This document shows, in pieces, positions 27,032 through 37,273 of a stretch of DNA of 64,000 nucleotides. The notes under the pieces are model-generated. The model did no database searches. It saw nothing but the letters and a program-made list of their open reading frames with translations, and was not told the origin of the DNA. A program made the position numbers and the translations under genes. The DNA comes from Abyssisolibacter fermentans (GTDB taxonomy: Bacteria > Bacillota > Clostridia > Tissierellales > MCWD3), in NCBI RefSeq assembly GCF_001559865.1, contig NZ_LOHE01000037.1, positions 230,283 through 294,282 on the forward strand, in the 5' to 3' direction. The stretch's first letter is position 1. Each line of letters opens with the position of its first letter.

Positions 27032-28408
27032 ATGAAAATAGCAGTAATTGGCGGAGGCCCAGGAGGTTATGTTGCTGCTTTAAAGGCTGCAATGATGGGC
27101 GCTGAAGTAACATTAATAGAAAAAAATAAAGTTGGTGGTACATGTCTTAATGTTGGATGTATACCTACAAAATCATTATTAGCTTGTTCAGAGGCATTTG
27201 ATTTTATAAAAGAAGCTGAGAACTTTGGATTAAAATCAGATATAAATGCAGAAGCAGATTTAGCTAAAATAAATTCAAGAAAAAATAAGATAGTTGATAA
27301 TCTAGTAAAGGGAATAGAGTTTTTACTAGAGAGTAGAAATGTTAATTTAGTAAATGGTTTTGGTAAATTAATAACAAAGAATCAAATTTCAGTAACTATG
27401 GATGATGGTTCTGAGCAAATAGTAGATGCAGACAAAATTATTTTAGCTACAGGATCTAAAGCTATAGTACCTGGTATGTTTAAATATGATAAAAAGAATG
27501 TTTTAACAAGTGACGAAACTCTTGAATTAACAGAGATACCTAAATCTCTTTTAATAGTTGGTGGAGGAGTTATAGGTTGTGAATTTGGTCAATTTTTTAG
27601 CAAATTAGGTACAAAAGTGACTATAGTTGAAATGGCAAGTCATGTACTTCCATTTGAAGATGATGATGTTGCTAAACAGCTTACAAGAGCATTTAAAAAG
27701 CAAAAAATAAAAATTATTGCAAAAGATAAAGTAGATTCAGTAGAAGTAAATGATGGAAGTGTAAAGGTTGTTCTTGGAAGTGGTAAAGAAATAGAAGCTC
27801 AAAAAATGTTAGTGTCAGTTGGTAGAAGAGCTAACACTGAGAATTTAGGATTAGAAGCTTTAAATGTCCAGTTGGATAGAGGCAAAGTAGTAGTTAATGA
27901 AAAAATGCAGACAAATATAGACAATATATATGCTATAGGAGATATTGTTGACAGTCCATTATTAGCACATGTTGCTTCAAAAGAAGCTTTAATAGCTGTT
28001 GAAAATGCATTAGGAAAGGTTAATGAAATAAGCTATAAAGCTGTACCAAGATGTGTTTATACTAGTCCTGAAGTAGCTGCTGTAGGAATGACACAAAAAC
28101 AATTAGATGAGCAAGGTATTGAATATAAAATTGGAATGTTTGATTTTAGAGGTTTAGGTAAAGCACAAGCTACTTCTAAAATTCAAGGATTTGTGAAAAT
28201 TATAGTAGATAAAGATGAAAAAATTATTGGAGCTTCTATAGTTGGGGCTCACGCAACAGATTTATTAGCAGAGTTGACTTTGGCAGTACATTTTGGATTA
28301 ACAGCAAAGCAATTAGGAGATGTAATACATCCTCATCCTACAATGTCAGAAGCAATTATGGAAGCAGCTCATGCCGTTGAAGGTAAATGTGTACATGCAG
28401 TTGACTAG
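27032..28408 (+). CDS. lpdA: Dihydrolipoyl dehydrogenase
   Basis: 458-residue FAD disulfide oxidoreductase. FAD-binding GGGPGGYVAALKAA, redox disulfide GGTCLNVGCIPTK, NAD-binding GGGVIGCEFGQFF and C-terminal HPHPTMSEA with the catalytic histidine are all present. ATG at 27032 follows ATGGAGGC; an upstream in-frame ATG at 26993 has no ribosome site. In this cluster, as in related acetogens, it occurs with gcvH but without the other glycine cleavage genes. The physiological link between lipoyl chemistry and the acetyl-CoA pathway is unresolved. Confidence 0.94.
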   Translation: MKIAVIGGGPGGYVAALKAAMMGAEVTLIEKNKVGGTCLNVGCIPTKSLLACSEAFDFIKEAENFGLKSDINAEADLAKINSRKNKIVDNLVKGIEFLLESRNVNLVNGFGKLITKNQISVTMDDGSEQIVDADKIILATGSKAIVPGMFKYDKKNVLTSDETLELTEIPKSLLIVGGGVIGCEFGQFFSKLGTKVTIVEMASHVLPFEDDDVAKQLTRAFKKQKIKIIAKDKVDSVEVNDGSVKVVLGSGKEIEAQKMLVSVGRRANTENLGLEALNVQLDRGKVVVNEKMQTNIDNIYAIGDIVDSPLLAHVASKEALIAVENALGKVNEISYKAVPRCVYTSPEVAAVGMTQKQLDEQGIEYKIGMFDFRGLGKAQATSKIQGFVKIIVDKDEKIIGASIVGAHATDLLAELTLAVHFGLTAKQLGDVIHPHPTMSEAIMEAAHAVEGKCVHAVD

Positions 28409-28454
28409 ATAGGGTAAATTGAAGCCCTGTTTAGTAGAGAATAGGAGGGGTAAT

Positions 28455-29225
28455 ATGAGTTTTAAAATAGCAGTAGCAGGAAAAGGTGGAACAGGTAAAA
28501 CAAGTTTAACAGGGCTTATGATTGATTATCTAGTTAATAACAAAAAAGGTCCTATATTAGCTGTAGATGCTGATGCAAATTCTAATTTAAATGAAGTATT
28601 AGGAGAAGAAATAGAAGCAACTATTGGAGAAATAAGAGAAGAAGTTAATAATGCAGAGGCAACAGGCAAAGAATTTCCTGGCGGTATGTTAAAAGCAGAT
28701 TACTTTAAGTACAGATTAAATACAATGGTTACTGAAGGAAATGGCTATGACATGTTAGTGATGGGAAGAACCCAAGGTGAAGGTTGTTACTGTTATGTTA
28801 ATGGAATACTTAAAACTCAATTAGCATCACTATCTGGTAACTATGATTATTTGGTTATAGATAATGAGGCTGGTATGGAGCATTTAAGTAGAGGAGTTAT
28901 TAAGGACATAGATTTATTATTCCTTATAAGTGATTGTTCAAGAAGAGGAATACAAGCTGCTGGCAGAATAAAACAACTAGCAAAAGATTTGAAAATAAAG
29001 GTAAAAAACATTTTTCTTATTGTTAATAAAGCACCACAAGGTGAAATTAATGATGGAATTAAATCTGAAATTAAGAATCAAGATTTAGATTTAATAGGAG
29101 TTGTTCCAATGGATACAAATATATATGAGTATGATAGTAATGGAACTCCATTGGTTAAGCTTCCAAAGGATTCTTTAGCAAGGAAATCACTAGAAACAAT
29201 ATTATCGAAGGTTGAGATTAAGTAG
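28455..29225 (+). CDS. CooC-like ATPase associated with acetyl-CoA synthase (AcsF-type)
   Basis: 256-residue second CooC paralog, with Walker A GKGGTGKTSL and the metal-binding CxC in GEGCYCYVNG. ATG at 28455 follows AGGAGGGG; the upstream ATG at 28419 precedes that site. The paralog next to acsD is thought to mature the nickel A-cluster of AcsB or CODH/ACS as a whole. Sequence divergence from the first copy suggests different client enzymes. Confidence 0.88.
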   Translation: MSFKIAVAGKGGTGKTSLTGLMIDYLVNNKKGPILAVDADANSNLNEVLGEEIEATIGEIREEVNNAEATGKEFPGGMLKADYFKYRLNTMVTEGNGYDMLVMGRTQGEGCYCYVNGILKTQLASLSGNYDYLVIDNEAGMEHLSRGVIKDIDLLFLISDCSRRGIQAAGRIKQLAKDLKIKVKNIFLIVNKAPQGEINDGIKSEIKNQDLDLIGVVPMDTNIYEYDSNGTPLVKLPKDSLARKSLETILSKVEIK

Positions 29226-29248
29226 TTAGTATTAGGAGGCGGTTCATA

Positions 29249-30190
29249 ATGGCATTGAAAAAGTCAGTTCAAAAATATTCTGGAAGAATAAATGAATTAA
29301 AAATTGGAACTGGAGAAAAAGAGATAACTTTAGGTGGAGAAAATGCAATGGCATTTCACAGCTTCGATGGTGAAATAAATGCACCTAAAATAGGCATGGA
29401 AATATTAGACATTAACCCAGAAGGATGGACTAATAGTTTAAAAGATTTATACAAAGATGTAGCAGAGGATACTGTAGAATGGGCAAAAGCAGTTGAAGAA
29501 AAATATAATCCTGATTTTATTTGTTTAAGATTACAAGGTGCAGACCCAAATGGAGCTAATAAAACTGTAGAAGAATGTAGCGAACTTGCAAAAAAAGTTG
29601 CTGATAGTATAAGCACTCCATTAGTTATTGCAGGAACAGGAAACCATGAAAAAGACGGAAAATTATTTGAAAAAGCAGCTGAAATTTTAGATGGAAAAAA
29701 TGTATTATTGATGTCAGCTGTTGAAGAAAACTACAAAAGCGTAGGTGCAGCAGGTGCTTTAGCATATAATCACAAGGTTGGAGCAGAATCTTCAGTAGAT
29801 ATTAATTTAGCTAAACAGTTAAATATTTTATTAAATCAGCTTGGAGTAAAATATGAAGACATTGTAATGAACGTAGGATGTGCAGCAGTTGGTTATGGAT
29901 TTGAATATCTAGCATCAACATATGATAGAATTCGACTTGCTGCGTTTGGTCAGAATGATAAAACATTACAAATGCCTATAATTACACCTGTTTCATTTGA
30001 AACATGGAATGTAAAAGAATCTATTGCACCTGAATCAGAAATGCCTGATTGGGGTTGTCAAGAAGATAGAGGTATAATGATGGAAATTTCAACAGCAGCA
30101 AGTGTACTTGCAGCAGGAGCTGATGCAGTAGTGCTTCGTCACCCTAAATCAGTTGAAACTATAAGAGAATTTGTAAATGAATTAATGTAG
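29249..30190 (+). CDS. acsD: Corrinoid/iron-sulfur protein small subunit
   Basis: 313-residue small subunit of the CFeSP that binds cobamide together with AcsC and carries the methyl group. It is a TIM barrel without cysteine cluster; typical segments are LGGENAMAFHSFDG, RLQGADPNG and PDWGCQEDRG. It starts behind AGGAGGCGG, 23 bases after the ATPase gene. Length matches acetogen AcsD. Confidence 0.95.
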   Translation: MALKKSVQKYSGRINELKIGTGEKEITLGGENAMAFHSFDGEINAPKIGMEILDINPEGWTNSLKDLYKDVAEDTVEWAKAVEEKYNPDFICLRLQGADPNGANKTVEECSELAKKVADSISTPLVIAGTGNHEKDGKLFEKAAEILDGKNVLLMSAVEENYKSVGAAGALAYNHKVGAESSVDINLAKQLNILLNQLGVKYEDIVMNVGCAAVGYGFEYLASTYDRIRLAAFGQNDKTLQMPIITPVSFETWNVKESIAPESEMPDWGCQEDRGIMMEISTAASVLAAGADAVVLRHPKSVETIREFVNELM

Positions 30191-30274
30191 TTTGATTTAT
30201 ATATGATTTAAGAATCTGGAGTAGTGTACAGCTAAATACAGTAAAGAGTATTTTATTTACGAGGAGGAAGTAAG

Positions 30275-31618
30275 ATGGCTTTAACAGGATTGGATATATT
30301 TAAATTAACACCTAAAAAAAATTGTAAGGATTGTGGTTTTCCTACTTGTCTTGCATTTGCAATGAAGGTTGCAACAGGAGCAGTTGAAATAAGTAAATGC
30401 CCACATATGGGACAGGAAGCACTTGATAAACTTGCAGAGGCTACTGCACCACCAATGAAAACTGTAAAATTTGGAGCAGGTGAAGCTGAGTACAAGCTTG
30501 GAGGAGAAACAGTATTATATAGACATGAAAAAACTTTTGTAAACAGAAACAGATATGCAGTTTTAATAAGTGACAGCATGAGTAATGAAGAGATAGATAG
30601 TAGACTTACAAATATTGAAAAAGTTAACTATATAAGAATTGGTGAAGAAATGCATATTGAAATAGCTGCTTTAAAATATACTGGAAACAAGGACAAGTAT
30701 ATAGAGCTAGTTAATAAAGTAAAAGCAGCTAATTTAAAAGTTGCATATATGCTAATATGTGAAGATGCAGAAGTATTAAAAGAAGCTGTAGAATTAGTTA
30801 AATCAGAAAATCCAATTATATACGGTGCAAACAAAGAAAACTATGAGGCTATGACAGAGGTAGCAAAAGAGAATAAATTAGTTTTAGGATTAAAAGCTGA
30901 CTCATTAGAAGAATTATATGAAGTAACAGAAAATGTTGGGAAGCTTGGACATAAAGAATTAATACTAGATGCAGGAAGTAAATCAATAAAAGAAGCTTTT
31001 GAAAATGCTGTACAGATTAGAAGAATAGCATTAAAAGATGGAGACAGAACATTTGGTTATCCATCAGTAATATTTGCTGGAGAACTAGCTAATAACAACA
31101 AATACATGGAAACTGCTTTAGCTTCATTATTTACAATTAAATATGGATCAATAATTGTTCTAGATGATATAGAATATGCAAAAGCATTACCATTATTTGC
31201 TTTAAGACAAAACATATTTACAGATCCACAAAGACCAATGACTGTTGAGACTAAGATATATCCAATAAACAATCCGGATGAGAATTCACCTGTATTAGTA
31301 ACAGTTGACTTTGCATTAACTTATTTTATAGTTTCCGGAGAAATTGAAAGATCTAAAAAACCTGTATGGTTAGTAGTTCCTGATGCAGGAGGATATTCAG
31401 TTCTTACAGCATGGGCAGCAGGTAAATTTACAGGTTCATCAATCAGTAACTTTATAAAAGAATCAGGAATCGAGGAAAAAACAAAGTCAAGGAAGCTATT
31501 AATACCTGGTAAAGTTGCTGTGTTAAAAGGAGATATAGAAGACAATCTTCCTGAATGGGAAGTAGTTGTAGCTCCAAATGAAGCAATGCATTTACCAAAA
31601 TTCTTAAAAGAAATGTAA
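30275..31618 (+). CDS. acsC: Corrinoid/iron-sulfur protein large subunit
   Basis: 447-residue large CFeSP subunit. The N-terminal [4Fe-4S] domain is NCKDCGFPTCLAFAMK with a fourth Cys in KCPHMG, used for reductive activation of the cobalt. A TIM barrel (about 70-320) and a C-terminal Rossmann-like cobamide domain (about 330-445) follow. The methyl group from AcsE is carried here to the A-cluster of AcsB. GAGGAGG precedes the ATG. Confidence 0.95.
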   Translation: MALTGLDIFKLTPKKNCKDCGFPTCLAFAMKVATGAVEISKCPHMGQEALDKLAEATAPPMKTVKFGAGEAEYKLGGETVLYRHEKTFVNRNRYAVLISDSMSNEEIDSRLTNIEKVNYIRIGEEMHIEIAALKYTGNKDKYIELVNKVKAANLKVAYMLICEDAEVLKEAVELVKSENPIIYGANKENYEAMTEVAKENKLVLGLKADSLEELYEVTENVGKLGHKELILDAGSKSIKEAFENAVQIRRIALKDGDRTFGYPSVIFAGELANNNKYMETALASLFTIKYGSIIVLDDIEYAKALPLFALRQNIFTDPQRPMTVETKIYPINNPDENSPVLVTVDFALTYFIVSGEIERSKKPVWLVVPDAGGYSVLTAWAAGKFTGSSISNFIKESGIEEKTKSRKLLIPGKVAVLKGDIEDNLPEWEVVVAPNEAMHLPKFLKEM

Positions 31619-31662
31619 ATGCATTGAAAAATAAGTTTAATTAGTTATTACCCCACCTATTC

Positions 31663-31720
31663 TGATAAAAGAGTAATTACATAACTGACTATTATAGCAG
31701 TATGTAATTACCTTTTATCA
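31663..31720 (+). other. Long intercistronic stem-loop between acsC and acsE
   Basis: Segments 31663-31683 and 31701-31720 form a 20-bp stem with a single bulged A. The loop (ACTGACTATTATAGCAG) has CTG/CAG ends that extend it. No T-tract follows, so full termination is unlikely. It may set the ratio of upstream to downstream transcripts or be a processing site. Confidence 0.65.
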
Positions 31721-31754
31721 AGGGTTTATAAAAAATAAAATGGAGGTTGACAAA

Positions 31755-32540
31755 ATGGAAAAATTTATGGTTATTGGAGAGAGAATACATTGTATTTCTC
31801 CTACTATTAGAAAAGCACTAGCAGAAAGAAATCCTGAGCCAATCATAAAGAGAGCTAAAGAACAGTTAGAAGCAGGAGCTACTTATTTAGATGTTAATAT
31901 AGGACCAGCAGAAAAAGATGGAGAAGAAGTAATGGCTTGGGCAGTACAGCTTCTTCAAAAAGAATTCGACAATGTACCTTTAGCACTTGATACAGTAAAT
32001 AAAAAAGCTATAGAAGCTGGTTTAAAAGTTTATAACAGGTCAAAAGGCAAACCAATTATAAACTCAGCTGATGCTGGAGAAAGAATAGAAATGATTGATT
32101 TAGCAGCAGCAAATGATGCAATGGTAGTAGCATTATGTGCAAAACAAGGTATACCAAGAGATAATGATGAGCGTATAGCTTATTGTACAGAGTTATTGGA
32201 AAGAGCTATGGGACTTGGAATGGAGCCAACAGATGTATTATTTGATCCATTATTCTTAGTTGTTAAAGGTATGCAAGATAAACAAGTTGAAGTTTTAGAA
32301 GCAATTAAAATGATTAGTGAGATGGGATTAAAAACAACTGGTGGATTAAGCAATAATTCAAACGGTGCACCAAAAGAAATTAGACCTATTATGGATTCTG
32401 CTACAGTTGCAATGGCTATGCAGTGTGGATTGACTTCAGCAATAGTAAATCCTTGTGATTTAAGATTAATGGAAACAATTAAAACTTGTGATGTTATAAA
32501 AGGAAATACTTTATACGCAGATTCTTATTTACAGTTATAA
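31755..32540 (+). CDS. acsE: Methyltetrahydrofolate:corrinoid/iron-sulfur protein methyltransferase
   Basis: 261-residue pterin-binding TIM-barrel enzyme that moves the methyl group from methyl-THF to the cobalt of CFeSP. Folate-binding motifs are GERIHCISP, DVNIGPAEKDG, PLALDTVNK, INSADAGE and GGLSNNSNGAP. ATG at 31755 follows TGGAGGTTG; an ATG at 31740 lies upstream of that site. Length equals characterised acetogen MeTr. Confidence 0.95.
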   Translation: MEKFMVIGERIHCISPTIRKALAERNPEPIIKRAKEQLEAGATYLDVNIGPAEKDGEEVMAWAVQLLQKEFDNVPLALDTVNKKAIEAGLKVYNRSKGKPIINSADAGERIEMIDLAAANDAMVVALCAKQGIPRDNDERIAYCTELLERAMGLGMEPTDVLFDPLFLVVKGMQDKQVEVLEAIKMISEMGLKTTGGLSNNSNGAPKEIRPIMDSATVAMAMQCGLTSAIVNPCDLRLMETIKTCDVIKGNTLYADSYLQL

Positions 32541-32600
32541 AAAAAATTAAGATGTCGACTTTGAAAAATCTTGACGGATTATAAAAAGGAGGTTGTTCTG

Positions 32601-34730
32601 ATGAATTTATTTCAGACAATATTTACAGGTTCCAAACAAGCTTTAGAGCTAGCAGAGAGCGTTGTAAAAAAAGCTATAGATGAAAAAGGTAAAGATCACA
32701 AAGTTGCATTTCCTGATACAGCTTATTTCTTACCAATTATATACGCAGCTACAGGTAGTAAAATAACAAATTTAGGAGAATTAGAATCAGCTTTAGATGT
32801 AGTAAAATCTCTTATAGTAGAAGAAGAAATTCTTGATAAAGCTTTGAATTCAGGTTTAGCTACAGCAGTAAGTGCAGAGATTATTGAAGCTATAAAATAT
32901 GCTAATAATGAGAATCCTTATGAGGATGAAGCAGGTATAGGTTTTGTTGCAGACCCTATCATTCGTTCACTAGGAGTACCTCTAGTAACAGGAGACATAC
33001 CAGGTATTGCTGTTATGCTTGGAAAAGCAGAAAATAGCGAGGATATAGGTAAGATAGTTAAAGATTATCAATCAAAAGGTATATTAACATTTTTAGCTGG
33101 AGATGTAATAGATCAAGCTGAAGAAGCAAAAGTTAAGATGGGATTAGATTTAAGGGTTATTCCTTTAGGTCATGACGTAACATCAGTTATACATGTAGTT
33201 TCAGTAGCTATAAGAACAGCTTTGATTTTTGGTGCTATAGAGCCGGGTAAATTAGGTGAGTTCTTAAAATATACTAAAGAAAGAGTACCTGCATTTGTAA
33301 ATGCATTTGGTCCTTTGAGCGAATTAGTTGTTTCAGTTGGTGCAGGAGCTATTGCATTAGGATTCCCTGTAATATGTGATACTGATGTTCCTGAAGTACC
33401 AACACTTCTATTAACTCAAAAAGATACTGATAAAACAGTTAAAACATCATTAGAAGCTAGAGGTATCAAAATTAAAATTACTGAATTACCTATACCAGTA
33501 GCTTTTGGTGCAGCCTTTGAAGGTGAAAGAATAAGAAAAGGTGATATGTATGTAGAGTTTGGTGGAGGAAAAACTGAATCTTGGGAACTTGTTAGGGCTA
33601 AAGATTTAGGAGAAATAGAAGACCATAAAATAGAGATAATTGGTCCGGGATTAGATACAATTGATACAGTTCCTGGTAGATTACCATTAGCAGTTTTAGT
33701 AGAAGTTGCAGGTAAAAACATGCAAGAAGATTTTGAACCTGTTTTGGAAAGAAGAATTCACTATTTTATGAACTATATTGAAGGTGTTATGCACGTAGGA
33801 CAAAGAAATATAACTTGGATTAGATTTGGGAAAGAAGCAATAGAAAAAGGTTTTGACCTTAAGCATGTTGCAGAAGTTCTATATGCTAAAATGTTAGATG
33901 AGTTTGCTTCAGTAGTTGATAAATGTCAAGTAACCTTAATAACAGACGAAGCAAAAGCTAAAGAGTTAAGAGATAAGTATGCTACAGTTAAATATGAAGC
34001 CAGAGATAAGAGATTAGCTTCCTTATCAGATGAAACCGTAAATACATTCTATACATGTAACTTATGTCAATCATTTGCTCCAGCGCATGTTTGTATAGTA
34101 ACTCCTGAGAGACTTGGTCTTTGTGGTGCGGTTAGTTGGTTAGATGCAAAAGCAACTAATGAACTAGATCCTACAGGTCCATGTCAACCAGTACCAAAAG
34201 AAGGAGTAGAAGATGAAGAAATTGGTATCTGGAGTGAAGTAAATAAAGCAGTTGAGCATTATTCTCAAGGAGCAATAGATAGAGTTTCATTATATAGTAT
34301 TTTGATTGATCCAATGACTTCTTGCGGTTGCTTTGAGTGTATATGCGGAATCATGCCTGAAGCTAATGGAGTAGTAATAGTAAATAGAGAGTATTCAGCT
34401 CAGACTCCTGTTGGAATGACATTTGGTGAGCTTGCTTCAATGACTGGTGGTGGGGTTCAAACTCCTGGATTCATGGGTCATGGAAGACAATTTATTTCAT
34501 CTAAAAAATTCATGAAAGCAGAAGGTGGATTTGCGAGAATAGTTTGGATGCCTAAAGAGCTTAAAGACTATGTAGCGGATAAATTAAATAAAGCAGCAAA
34601 GGAACAATATGATATAGATAATTTCACAGATATGATATGTGATGAAACAATAGCTATAGAATCAGAAGAAGTATTAAATTATCTAACAGAAAAAGGACAT
34701 CCTGCTTTAACAATGGATCCTATTATGTAG
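32601..34730 (+). CDS. acsB: CO-methylating acetyl-CoA synthase
   Basis: 709-residue enzyme that condenses CO, a methyl group and CoA to acetyl-CoA at the Ni-Ni-[4Fe-4S] A-cluster. The A-cluster cysteines are in FYTCNLCQSFAPAHVC, GLCGA and SCGCFECICG, where CGC holds the distal nickel. Near full length for bacterial ACS (about 730), so the N-terminal CODH-contact domain is present. ATG at 32601 follows AAGGAGG; an upstream TTG-initiated extension has no ribosome site. Confidence 0.97.
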   Translation: MNLFQTIFTGSKQALELAESVVKKAIDEKGKDHKVAFPDTAYFLPIIYAATGSKITNLGELESALDVVKSLIVEEEILDKALNSGLATAVSAEIIEAIKYANNENPYEDEAGIGFVADPIIRSLGVPLVTGDIPGIAVMLGKAENSEDIGKIVKDYQSKGILTFLAGDVIDQAEEAKVKMGLDLRVIPLGHDVTSVIHVVSVAIRTALIFGAIEPGKLGEFLKYTKERVPAFVNAFGPLSELVVSVGAGAIALGFPVICDTDVPEVPTLLLTQKDTDKTVKTSLEARGIKIKITELPIPVAFGAAFEGERIRKGDMYVEFGGGKTESWELVRAKDLGEIEDHKIEIIGPGLDTIDTVPGRLPLAVLVEVAGKNMQEDFEPVLERRIHYFMNYIEGVMHVGQRNITWIRFGKEAIEKGFDLKHVAEVLYAKMLDEFASVVDKCQVTLITDEAKAKELRDKYATVKYEARDKRLASLSDETVNTFYTCNLCQSFAPAHVCIVTPERLGLCGAVSWLDAKATNELDPTGPCQPVPKEGVEDEEIGIWSEVNKAVEHYSQGAIDRVSLYSILIDPMTSCGCFECICGIMPEANGVVIVNREYSAQTPVGMTFGELASMTGGGVQTPGFMGHGRQFISSKKFMKAEGGFARIVWMPKELKDYVADKLNKAAKEQYDIDNFTDMICDETIAIESEEVLNYLTEKGHPALTMDPIM

Positions 34731-34759
34731 TTTAAAGTGATTGAAAGGAGAAATGGATT

Positions 34760-35134
34760 ATGAATTTCCCAGAAAATTTGAAATATAATAAAGAGCATAT
34801 ATGGGTAAGTTTAGAAGATGGTGTTGCAACTATAGGGATTACAGACTATGCACAAGATAAACTTGGAGAGATATTATTTGTTGAACTTCCTGAAGTAGGA
34901 GATGAAATAGAAAAAGGTGATGAGTTGACAGTAGTTGAATCATCAAAAAAAGCTTCAAGTGTAGCATCTCCTGTAACTGGTGAGATCATAGAGGCAAATG
35001 AAAAGCTTGATGATGAACCTGAATATGTAAATGAAGATGCATATGATGCTTGGATTGCAAAAGTAAAAGTTAATGATGAAAGTGAATTAGAAGAATTATT
35101 AGAAGCAGCAGATTATGAACAAATAATTAAGTAA
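34760..35134 (+). CDS. gcvH: Glycine cleavage system H protein
   Basis: 124-residue lipoyl carrier. The lipoylation lysine is in ESSKKASSV, close to the usual ESVKAAS motif but with an extra lysine beside it. FVELPEVGDEI precedes it in the normal place. AAAGGAGA lies in front of the ATG. No gcvT or gcvP occurs here; the pairing with lpdA inside the acetyl-CoA cluster is a known feature of clostridial acetogens with no settled explanation. Confidence 0.93.
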   Translation: MNFPENLKYNKEHIWVSLEDGVATIGITDYAQDKLGEILFVELPEVGDEIEKGDELTVVESSKKASSVASPVTGEIIEANEKLDDEPEYVNEDAYDAWIAKVKVNDESELEELLEAADYEQIIK

Positions 35135-35140
35135 AATAGA

Positions 35141-35180
35141 AAATCGTAGGATTACCTTAAATTAGGTAGTCCTATGATTT
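35141..35180 (+). terminator. Hairpin after gcvH
   Basis: Segments 35141-35157 and 35164-35180 form a 17-bp stem with G-U pairs (AAATCGTAGGATTACCT with AGGTAGTCCTATGATTT). The following bases AATTTATAA are a poor T-tract, so read-through into acsV is possible. Confidence 0.65.
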
Positions 35181-35245
35181 AATTTATAAACGTATTAGAA
35201 ATGTTATTAAAATAGGTTTGCAGCTTATATTGGAGGTTGTGGATT

Positions 35246-37168
35246 ATGTTTAAGGTTATTTTTAAACCGTCAAATATAGAAATAAAGGTACAGAAAGATG
35301 AAAATTTATTAAGTGTTGCAAGAGAGGCGCATATTGCAATAGATGCACCATGTAATGGAAATATGTCATGTGGTAAATGTAAAGTAAGAATATTAAAAGG
35401 TAAAGTAGATACCAAAAAGTCTGTTCATATTAGTAAAGAAGAAGAAAAAAAAGGATATGTATTAGCGTGTGCAACGAAAGTAATAGAGGATATTATTGTA
35501 GAAATTCCTGATACAAGTTCATTGTATAAGAATGATATGAAGATAGAAGATTTTTCTGGATTAAAGGGAAAAATGGCTTTCGATAGAGCAAAGAAATCCT
35601 TAGTGAACAACGGTCTTAAGTTAAATTTATACGTAAAGAAAGCATATATAGAACTAGACATACCAACTTTAGATGATAATATTGCTGATACAGATAGATT
35701 AACTAGGCAAATAAGGCAGATGCTTGGTTTTCAGAAGGTTGAAATAAGCTTAAACCTAATAAGCAAACTTCCATTATTATTGAGAGAGTCAAATTTTAGA
35801 ATTACGATTGCATATATGATTAAAAGTAACGATACAATTTCATTAATGAATATTGAAAAAGGGAATACAACAGATAAGTTATATACAGTTGCTGTTGATA
35901 TAGGAACTACATCAGTTGCTACATGTTTAATAAACTTGTTAACCGGTGATGTTATAGCAGAAGCATCATCAGCAAATGCACAAATACAGTATGGGGCAGA
36001 TGTTATCAATAGGATAATATACGCTACTAAGAAAGATGGTCTTAAAGCTTTAAATAAAGCTATCATAGATGATACTTTAAACCCTTTACTAAACAAAATG
36101 TATAAATCAGCTAATATTTCTAAAGATGATGTATATTTTATTTCTGTAGCAGGTAATACAACTATGATTCATTTACTATTGAAGATATATCCAGATTATC
36201 TTAGACAAGAGCCGTATATTCCTGTATTTTCAAATATGCCTATAATGCAAGCTTCAAGTTTGAACCTATGTATAAATGAGCTTGGTGGAGTATATACTTT
36301 CCCATCAGTTGCTAGTTATGTAGGAGGAGATATAACAGCAGGAGTTCTTTCAGCAGGTATTTGGAATTCACAGGAAAATATATTATTTATAGATTTAGGA
36401 ACAAATGGCGAAATAGTTTTTGGAAATAAAGAATTTATGATGACCTGTGCTTGTTCTGCTGGTCCTGCATTTGAAGGCGGTGGAATCAGTTGTGGTATGA
36501 GAGCAAGTAAAGGAGCTATAGAAAGAGTTAAAATAGACAAATATGAACCTAAAATAAACATAATTGACAGCAATAAACCTGTTGGTATTTGTGGTTCGGG
36601 AATAATTGATTTGATAGCAGAAATGATGTTTGCTGGTATAATTGATAGAAGAGGGAAGATAGTTCAAGATATAGAAACAAACAGAGTTAGATTTGATGAG
36701 CATGGAATTGGAGAATATGTTCTAGCCTTTAAAGATGAATACGGTATAGAAAATGATATCTGTATAAATGAAATTGATATAGATAACTTTATTAGAGCAA
36801 AAGGTGCTATTTATTCAGGAATATATACATTAATAGAAAGTGTTGGTTTCGATTTAAGCTGTATAGATAAAGTGTACATTGCTGGAGGTATAGGAAACAG
36901 TTTAAATATCGAAAATTCCATAGCAATAGGAATGTTACCTGATTTAGCTAAAGATAAATTTAAATATATAGGTAATAGTTCATTAAGTGGCAGCTGCTTG
37001 GGCGTGATTAGTAAATCAGCTAGAGATAAAGTAGAGGAAATTGCAAATCAAATGACTTATGTTGAACTTAGTGTTTATCCAAGTTATATGGATGAATTTG
37101 TATCAGCTTGCTTTTTACCTCATACTAACATAGATAGATTCCCAAACATAAAACTTTTATTATCATAG
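35246..37168 (+). CDS. acsV: Corrinoid activation/regeneration protein AcsV (ASKHA, ferredoxin-fused)
   Basis: 640-residue reductive activator of corrinoid enzymes. An N-terminal [2Fe-2S] ferredoxin domain (about 1-90) has CNGNMSCGKCKV and LACATKV. A linker follows, and the C-terminal ASKHA ATPase region (from about 205) has AVDIGTTSVA, NTTMIHLLL, FIDLGTNGEIV and SAGPAFEGGG. Such proteins use ATP and electrons to return Co(II) corrinoid to Co(I), here probably for AcsCD. ATG at 35246 follows TTGGAGGTTG. Confidence 0.92.
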   Translation: MFKVIFKPSNIEIKVQKDENLLSVAREAHIAIDAPCNGNMSCGKCKVRILKGKVDTKKSVHISKEEEKKGYVLACATKVIEDIIVEIPDTSSLYKNDMKIEDFSGLKGKMAFDRAKKSLVNNGLKLNLYVKKAYIELDIPTLDDNIADTDRLTRQIRQMLGFQKVEISLNLISKLPLLLRESNFRITIAYMIKSNDTISLMNIEKGNTTDKLYTVAVDIGTTSVATCLINLLTGDVIAEASSANAQIQYGADVINRIIYATKKDGLKALNKAIIDDTLNPLLNKMYKSANISKDDVYFISVAGNTTMIHLLLKIYPDYLRQEPYIPVFSNMPIMQASSLNLCINELGGVYTFPSVASYVGGDITAGVLSAGIWNSQENILFIDLGTNGEIVFGNKEFMMTCACSAGPAFEGGGISCGMRASKGAIERVKIDKYEPKINIIDSNKPVGICGSGIIDLIAEMMFAGIIDRRGKIVQDIETNRVRFDEHGIGEYVLAFKDEYGIENDICINEIDIDNFIRAKGAIYSGIYTLIESVGFDLSCIDKVYIAGGIGNSLNIENSIAIGMLPDLAKDKFKYIGNSSLSGSCLGVISKSARDKVEEIANQMTYVELSVYPSYMDEFVSACFLPHTNIDRFPNIKLLLS

Positions 37169-37273
37169 AAAATTTATTTTATAAAAAACTTGGTTGTTTA
37201 AATATTATTTGATAATATATAGTTGGAAGATATGAATTACAAAGATTAATACAAAATTCGGAGGTGAAATTAA

